A stretch of DNA of 64,000 nt from the NCBI RefSeq assembly GCF_000516985.1, contig NW_006917095.1:1803077-1867076 (forward strand). Reading direction: 5' to 3'. Positions 57,518-64,000 of this stretch are shown piece by piece. How positions within the stretch are numbered: position 1 is the stretch's first letter; each line of letters opens with the position of its first letter. Under the pieces are notes generated by a model. That model made no database searches. It had not been told where the DNA came from and saw nothing but the letters and a program-made list of their open reading frames with translations. The position numbers were made by a program, and so were the translations under genes. Source of the stretch: Pestalotiopsis fici W106-1. Taxonomy: Eukaryota > Ascomycota > Sordariomycetes > Amphisphaeriales > Sporocadaceae.

Positions 57518-59028
57518 TCATCGCTGGAACCACATCATCGGGAGCCAACTCTGCCGACTTACATCCAGGTTTACAGCTTTACCCAACCACATCCACGACC
57601 AAAGATGTGCCGTGTCGTGATGCATGCAGCTGATCATCGCGAACATGGCCGTGAATGATACTATAGCAGTGAAAATGAATTTCCTCGGGAGCCTGGAGTT
57701 TTCACTATCAAAACTCTGTGACTTGGGCGCATTCTTATACGATAGCACAATTGCTGCACATCCGTGTCTGAGCTCTGTCCACGTTGTTTGGTAAAACATC
57801 ATGCCGAGCAGGGCGATGCTATACCCAAAGGCTTGCAGTGGAGCAATGGTGGTGCCCCAGATCAGCACCGAGGCAATGACGAGGAGTATATTCTTGAGAA
57901 CACCGCACAAGTGCAGAACCAATGCCGATGTTTTTCCAATCTAGTTTTTTGGAATATTAATGCTCAAGACCGTTTAAAGTATTGTTCCAGAATTCTTACC
58001 AGCATAACGCTTGCAACGTTTAGAAAGAATGCAATGAGCGCATTCATAAACAACAACCCCAAGCCCACCTCGGAGACGGCAGACCAGCGAAACTCGTGCC
58101 GCTCAACGGTGAAGGCAACAAGAAGATTGGTAAGCGCACAAACCGGTGCGTAGTAGTACAGCGAGACCAAGGGGTCCATACTCTCACCAGTGCCGGAAAT
58201 CAAATTTTTGACCATGACCACACGAAGCGACTCAAAGACGAGCCCGCCCAAGGAGTATAGAAAACCCAAGGTTGAAAAGTGGATTTCTCCGGCGCTCGCC
58301 AGGAGCACGCCAAAGACAATGACGAGAATCTTGTAGACTGTCTGTCGCGATGGGTTCTCCTGACCCCATAGCCAGGAGATTACCAGCGTGGTGAATGGAG
58401 CCGCGGCCTTGAAGAATGGGATTTGCCATTGTTAGTTTCTCTAGTCTTGGTGCAGTTTGATATCGCGCAGGAAACTCACCTTTAACATTTGAATAAAGGC
58501 CACATTCAAGTAGAGATAGACAAGGTTACTGCAAACCATGCTGGCGCTGTAGAGCAGGCCTATGGGAACGACTGCGCGCAGGTAGAAATATTTAGACATG
58601 CGTACTGAGTGCCGCCCGTCGAGCAAGTCGGTTGTCCTTGCTAGGACCTGCGTTGCCACGCTGGCGAATACCATGTGCCAAAAAGTCAAGATCACCGCTT
58701 GATAATTAAAGTTAATATCATGGTCCTGAAGAGTGATGGACCGAACAAGTGGTACATACGGAATCCTTAAAGTCCATGTTAGTCGACGCGCAAGAACGAG
58801 GGAATTTTTCAAACTTACGAAATCCGGCATCATCAATCAGCCACTTGTTAAACAAAATTGTGACATTAGAGAAGAACATCCAAGACCTAGGAAACAAAGG
58901 GCTGTCAATATGTGTATATCTGCTTGCGAAAGATAGTATGCTCACAGTACATAAAACCCAGGGTGCAGAGAAAGACCAGATCTTCCCTGCTTTTTGGAAG
59001 TTGAAGCTATTGGTAATAACGAATACAT
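57518..59028 (-). CDS. Triose-phosphate/nucleotide-sugar translocator-family (TPT/DMT) membrane protein
   Basis: This is a 10-TM-type transporter of the Golgi or endomembranes. My model has six exons on the minus strand: 58946..59028, 58819..58886, 58760..58765, 58480..58697, 58000..58407 and 57518..57940, giving 401 residues. The third exon is only 6 nt. It restores the family sequence GFRFPVILTFWH; skipping it would also keep frame but lose Arg-Phe. Family signatures are HPGFYV, NVTILFNKWLIDDAGF, LARTTDLLDG, VAFIQMLKAAAPF, ESLRVVMVKNLI, DPLVSLYYYAPVCA and GKTSALVLHLCGVLKN. After the last core TM there is a tail of about 90 residues with another hydrophobic segment, longer than usual. The substrate is not predictable from these motifs. 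Confidence 0.88.
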
Positions 59029-60146
59029 GATGTCTTTGCGGATTGGAAATAATCAAGCAGAAATGTTGCCAGAAAGAACTTTGATCAATATGTAATGACT
59101 CCGACTATTTGGCACATTATTAAGCCGACACAAGCGAGGAAGCTGAAATTGTATTTTGTTGCGGTTAAAGAGAAACGAGAGCCAACAACCTCGAAGACAT
59201 GCCGAGAGCTGAATGATGCCAGATCTGCTTCAATGGTAGTTATTTGCACAGCCATAGCTGAGACTCTTCTGCCGAGACACGATGTGCAGATAGACTGACC
59301 TGAAAGACATTTCGCAACACGAGAAGTCCACCTAGCGCTGACCAGTGCCGGGAGATTGGAATGGGGACCAGTTGAGAAAGGAGAGGGAAAATATGTGATC
59401 ATGGGTCTCCCTCACTTCAGGTTCCGCAGTTCGAGACATTCCAATAGCATGGACTCATGGATCTGTGCACACAAATCTCCTCCGTGCGTTCCGGCATGTG
59501 TGTGTGTCTCTCTCTTGTGGTTGTGATGCAGTGGCAACTATACAGAATCAAAGGCTATTTATGTATTTCATTAAAGATGCTTGTTCACATTCATGGTTAA
59601 TATTGTACTTGGGTATTTCCATGATAAAGTGCATGAATATGCATGTACATTGCAAAAAGCCACTCTGCTCTATCTGGGCATGTTAATTGACTCCCTTAAT
59701 GCCCATCATTTGTTTGAAGACATTCAAGGACGCTAATAAAGTGCCGACTCGAATACGAAATCATGAAAAGAGAGGCAACCACTACTCACTCATTATTCAG
59801 TTGCCGCCAGCTGCGGGGCTTAATGGGATCCCCGCGCGCGTTTAGAGCTCGACAACCCCTGAAACTTGAGTGGGCCCCTTGTTCTGGGGGAGTCCGTACC
59901 TACCCTACCAGTATGTCGTAGCACTATCCCGTAGCTCTGACAACTTGCGGCTCTGCGGCAACATAAGCTTAACCAGTCCAAATCAACAAATGGCGACGAT
60001 TCACTCGAAGCTCCGCTAGATGCCAGACCTCTTGCGGAGTTGCAGGACAAGTACTTTGACGTGTTCTTATACCATCACCGTCTTGTGAGCCACCTTCACG
60101 ATCGACCTATCCGTCCTCAGAGCCACCCATCTTAAGGTCGCCCATC
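59029..60146. promoter_or_regulatory. Divergent promoter region, translocator (-) and rcy1 (+)
   Basis: I see no gene in this 1.1 kb. It lies between two divergent start codons. Confidence 0.45.
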
Positions 60147-62843
60147 ATGTCGAACCGGGCGCCAAATCGCAGCATTCTCAGTGCGCTGCAGGCGACAACC
60201 ATGCTGGACTCAAAGCCAGCATTGCCTGCCGAGATACTAGCCACGATCCTCGACTATCTGCCCGTGGCTGACCTGATGCGATTTGCGCAAACCTCGAGAC
60301 GCATGCGTGAAATGGTATACGATGACACGAGATGGGTACCTAGACTAAAGAGCATGGGTCTCTGGAACGAAGCCGAGGCCAGGCAGAGGTTCGATGAAGC
60401 CATGAAGAGACGACGCATGACGGTCAATGGAGGAGCTCCTGGTCAAAGCCCAACAGCGGCACAACAAGTCGACACAACCATATTCGATGCCACAGAGGAG
60501 GAGGAACGGCGCAGGAAAGCAGCAGAGGACGCTGCCAAAGCACCACCAGCCAACATCGACGGCTTCGAGACAATGACTTTGAATGCAACTCAACCCAAAT
60601 CACCATTCGAAGATCCCGACGCCCTTCTGGACATATTGAAGACTGTGAAAAGCATACGTGGACGTGCACGGCAGGAATATGGAAGAGTATACGGTGCTCT
60701 GGCCCCTTTTTATTACGACCTGGCACAGGCAAAGAGCCATACCGAACCCGTCGTCTTTCAGGCTTTTCGAGATCCCGAACGACAAGCCAAAATGTTGAAC
60801 AACCTATTCACCTTTGCCAAAAGCGACTGGGCGCAGGGGTGGAACGAACGCGAAGAGAAGCTGGCTTCCATGACGAGCATGTTTGAAAGTGCCGTGCTGC
60901 GAGAGTTTGAACAAGGATATGAATTCTGGGACGTTGAGGGACGGATGAAGAGGTATGCCCATGTGCTGCACTTTCTCAACGGTGGCAGTGCCGCCATGGA
61001 GCTCTTTGTCTCGAAGCACCCGCTTTTGAACGACCGCGACGTATTGGCCAACTCGATGGACTGCATCAATCAGGCCTCATACGAGGACATTACTCTGGAG
61101 CCTTCGCGTCAATTCTTTGAGACACTGGCAAGCAAGTCCAATGAGCAATCAGCCATCATCAGCCAGATATTCCCAGTACCCTCTGTGACATTTTGGTACT
61201 TTATGGACAAGCTTCGCGAAGAAGTAATTATCGACTATGTCAACTCTCTGCTTGACGAGTTGCATAGAAAGAACAAGGCTTCATATCTCAAGGCTGTCTC
61301 TGGCTTGTTTGAGCAATGTCTGGCATTTTCTCGATCACTACGACCGCCTACAGGCACACCCGATGAGCTTGAAGAGCATGCAAAAGACCTGGCTCTGCAC
61401 GTGTTTGAGCAGCATTTGGACTTGTATCTGCAGGACGAGCTTGATTACTTTACCCAGCATGCGGAGCGCGAGGTTGCAAACTGGAACCAGCGTTTGTCAG
61501 AGCAAGATTTGACAGCTGAATCGTTCTACATGAGCAACTTCAACAGACGCGCAGATAAAAATGACTTCTTGAGTTCCTTTAGGAAGGTCGTCATGATGCC
61601 CGTTACAGTACTGGGTGGCACGAGCAAGCCTGTCACGGCGCCTGCAGCCAATCGAGCCAGTCTTCAGCATAATGGTACGCTCACACCCTCAGGTTCGCGG
61701 CCCGGCACGCCCAGCCTCGGGAACCCCCTCGAACGAAAGAGTACTCCGCTGCCCCCTGAAGCACCAACAGATGAGCTCAAGGCAAAGGCTGCACTCATGG
61801 CAAACCGACTCGAGGGCATCAAGTCCTTATGCAGCATCGAGGTCGCGTTGGACCTTGTGCAAGCAGCAAAAATCAGTCTTGGCCGCGCAGCAATGTTTGT
61901 ATCGCTAGGTGGACAAGCTGGTGGTGAAGCAAAAGAGCAGTGCGAAGCCATCTTTGTTGCTTTACTAAAGACCCTGGGCCAAACTCACGTTAAATATGGC
62001 TTTATCAAGGCCGTCGATCATCTATCACTGTACAATCCTCGAGAGGTCAGCGACCACAGCCAGACTGGTGTGGCCCCTCTCGTCACCTTTATCGAGCTTG
62101 TCAACGTGGGCGACTTGATCTCACAGATGATTGATGTCTTTTACGAACAACAACTCGCAGCACCAAAGATTGCAGACCGTAATGATTTCCTGGATCCAGC
62201 AGGCCTTGCTAAAAAGAAATTTGAACAAATGCTGGACGAAAGTGTCGCAGCAGGTCTGAACAAGGGAATTGATGTGTTAATGGACGAAGTTGAATATCTT
62301 TGTGCCACAACACAGTCACCAAGTGACTACAACCCGGCAGCCTCTTCGGATGAAAAGGGCGCTGCATCACACGATTTCGATATTGGGCCTACACAGACGG
62401 CACTACGAATCAAGGAACTTGTCTCGTCACATACCAACATGCTTGTCGGCAGTACCGAAAAGACCATGCTTGATGTTTTCAACGGCGAAGTCGGTCTTCG
62501 ACTCTTTACAGCCATTTGCAAACATTTGAAGAGACTGCGTATCAGTACAGAAGGAGCAATCAAGCTGATTGCAGACATGAATCTGTATTTTGAGTATATC
62601 CGCACTTTGAAGAACCCGGATCTGCTCGCATATTTCAAGGCCTTGCGGGAACTTAGCCAGATTTATCTGATTGATGGCAAGCATGCGAAAGAAATGGCAA
62701 CCGTCATTGCCGATGGTGACAAATTTGGTGGCATCTTTAGAGCCGAGGAGGTTTACGAGTATGCACAGCGGCGAGCCGACTGGTACCAAATCAAGCGTGA
62801 TGTCGAGAGGGCAATGTACGGCCTGGAATGTAGCGTCATGTGA
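60147..62843 (+). CDS. rcy1: F-box protein recyclin-1 (Sec10-like), endocytic recycling
   Basis: An intronless gene of 898 residues. The N-terminal F-box (about residues 26-70) reads LPAEILATILDYLPVADLMR, then FAQTSRRMREMVYDDTRW. The remainder is a long helical region like the exocyst subunit Sec10. In yeast, Rcy1 acts with Skp1 in recycling of plasma-membrane proteins (such as SNAREs) from endosomes. Recognisable stretches are YGRVYGALAPFYYDLAQAKS, QIFPVPSVTFWYFMDKLREE, HVKYGFIKAVDHLSLYNP, and the C-terminal FGGIFRAEEVYEYAQRRADW. A Ser/Thr/Pro/Gly-rich linker lies at about residues 490-535. The frame is open throughout, and the length suits the family. Confidence 0.95.
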   Translation: MSNRAPNRSILSALQATTMLDSKPALPAEILATILDYLPVADLMRFAQTSRRMREMVYDDTRWVPRLKSMGLWNEAEARQRFDEAMKRRRMTVNGGAPGQSPTAAQQVDTTIFDATEEEERRRKAAEDAAKAPPANIDGFETMTLNATQPKSPFEDPDALLDILKTVKSIRGRARQEYGRVYGALAPFYYDLAQAKSHTEPVVFQAFRDPERQAKMLNNLFTFAKSDWAQGWNEREEKLASMTSMFESAVLREFEQGYEFWDVEGRMKRYAHVLHFLNGGSAAMELFVSKHPLLNDRDVLANSMDCINQASYEDITLEPSRQFFETLASKSNEQSAIISQIFPVPSVTFWYFMDKLREEVIIDYVNSLLDELHRKNKASYLKAVSGLFEQCLAFSRSLRPPTGTPDELEEHAKDLALHVFEQHLDLYLQDELDYFTQHAEREVANWNQRLSEQDLTAESFYMSNFNRRADKNDFLSSFRKVVMMPVTVLGGTSKPVTAPAANRASLQHNGTLTPSGSRPGTPSLGNPLERKSTPLPPEAPTDELKAKAALMANRLEGIKSLCSIEVALDLVQAAKISLGRAAMFVSLGGQAGGEAKEQCEAIFVALLKTLGQTHVKYGFIKAVDHLSLYNPREVSDHSQTGVAPLVTFIELVNVGDLISQMIDVFYEQQLAAPKIADRNDFLDPAGLAKKKFEQMLDESVAAGLNKGIDVLMDEVEYLCATTQSPSDYNPAASSDEKGAASHDFDIGPTQTALRIKELVSSHTNMLVGSTEKTMLDVFNGEVGLRLFTAICKHLKRLRISTEGAIKLIADMNLYFEYIRTLKNPDLLAYFKALRELSQIYLIDGKHAKEMATVIADGDKFGGIFRAEEVYEYAQRRADWYQIKRDVERAMYGLECSVM

Positions 62844-64000
62844 TCAAAATAGAATATTTGCAATGCATATAGCCTTGGCCAGTTCAGCTCTCGTTTTCCC
62901 GTGGACTCAATCCTCTGCGCTGTGTAGACATCAACCCACCCGCCATGGATTGACTATGCTTCGAGGCTCCTACAAGAAACTCCCTACCTACATGTCACGC
63001 CGTTATAAGCATATCAGTGTTTACCTTGGGAGTTTCGTACATCCCAACTCATCAGGCAGCACACCTAGATCGCGTCTTTGCGTCCGACTTGCCTGTTTCC
63101 CTAAAAATGGCTACACATGGTATTCCATCAATGTTTCAGGCCCAACGGAGAAGAGAAGGTCTTTTTGGCAATTCCCAGTCCGGATGCCGCACCCGAGATG
63201 AAGAAAGAATGTTCCAGGGCGTTCGGGGGTTCAAAAGATCCCCGTTGCCACACACATCCCTTTTGGGTCGACCATAATGCCGGGTCAATGGCCAAGCTTT
63301 CTGGGGTTTGCGTGGGGGAATGAGTGCCCAGTTTGTAACTATGATATGATGGGGTGTGTGTGTGCTACGGGTACGTCACTAAATCGGGACAGGCTCCCTT
63401 TATGCTCTATATGATATAGGTTGGGCAAGGGTTTCAGGAGGGACTCTGGGACGGTGGGGGCTGGGCGAGTGAGTCACAACATTCTTTTTTCTGTACATGG
63501 TAAAAGGATAGAAATGTAAAAGTTTCGCGATTCAGATCTGGGCAAAAGTCAGCCAGTTGATGTATCAGGTGAAAGTTGGCGCAGTTGGGCAACCCACTTC
63601 TCGAGTTCTATTCGAGTTGGAGAGTTGGCGCAGTTGCCCAGCCAAGGGGAGTGTCTCCTTGATCGCTTACAGTATAAACATGAACGGCCCGAGAGGTGAC
63701 AAAAAAAAAACAAGACCAATGCAAGCCATCATGTGCTTACTTCAGCACAGCTGACAGGACAATCTTTGCTTTTCGGCAAGGTTCCTGGATGTGCTATAGG
63801 CTCCTTTCTTTTTCTTTGTTTTAAAGTGGGATTACGTTGAAACTGGCAGCCTGGAATGGGACTGTAAACTGATGTCTTGGCGTCAGGCAGCCATTTGTTT
63901 TCTTTGCATCTACGACATCTTGACGCGCGGTAAAAACTACTACCGAGGCCACATTGAGCATTTCTTTTCTTTCCCATAGGGCTGAAGAGGTTGTGTTTGA
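62844..64000. other. 3' flank of rcy1 and window edge, no supported gene
   Basis: Short frames on both strands have no family features. The poly-A run near 63700 and the G/T-rich tracts are the only low-complexity sequence. Confidence 0.45.

Noticed and set aside
62671..63323. Plus-strand frames over the end of rcy1 and beyond
   Set aside because: The first part overlaps the rcy1 coding region in another frame and the rest has no family features.

Overview
This is nuclear DNA from a filamentous ascomycete, most likely a sordariomycete of the Hypocreales type; the genus cannot be named from sequence alone. The evidence is many short GT-AG introns (about 50-155 nt, often with a CTAAC-like branch site), Zn2Cys6 regulators, 14-TM DHA2 transporters, small secreted proteins with Kex2-type KR sites, long AT-richer intergenic DNA and a degenerate Ty1/copia relic. 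I rebuilt exon structures by hand from splice sites, reading frame and family motifs; every model adds up to a whole number of codons except the broken transporter.

The housekeeping genes are spread over the window. They are an ER protein disulfide isomerase (375-1540, -), ribosomal protein S29 (2449-2820, +), mitochondrial EF-Tu (8055-9546, -), NAD kinase (20116-21909, -) divergent from dolichol kinase (22790-25548, +), a nucleotide-sugar/triose-phosphate translocator-family protein (57518-59028, -) and the F-box/Sec10-like recyclin Rcy1 (60147-62843, +). Secreted or membrane proteins of unknown function lie at 6399-6980, 10864-11550, 17691-18735, 35971-36219, 37960-38544, 50497-51012 and 56101-56824.

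Two accessory blocks stand out. Block A (29401-35252) pairs a Zn2Cys6 regulator with a DHA2 efflux pump; a CACCCGA/TCGGGTG inverted repeat lies between them. Block B (38751-49236) holds a Zn2Cys6 regulator divergent from a short-chain dehydrogenase, then a 2-oxoglutarate/Fe(II) oxygenase, an MFS permease and a nucleoside hydrolase. It looks like a small catabolic cluster, possibly for nucleosides, and it is decaying. The regulator carries one in-frame TGA ahead of 136 more open codons. The permease has lost about 90 codons (roughly TM3-TM5) and is frameshifted at the join. Three promoters of this block carry CGGCCG 130-170 bp upstream of a start codon.

Other noteworthy structure includes a 58-bp perfect inverted repeat made of two tail-to-tail copia RNase H fragments, a 16-bp x 8 minisatellite, a 10-bp AT-rich tandem repeat, a 6-nt microexon in the translocator gene, and a probable GC-AG intron in the nucleoside hydrolase. 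Large parts (11.6-17.7, 25.5-29.4 and 51.0-56.1 kb) show no gene I can support. I saw no tRNA, rRNA or CRISPR.
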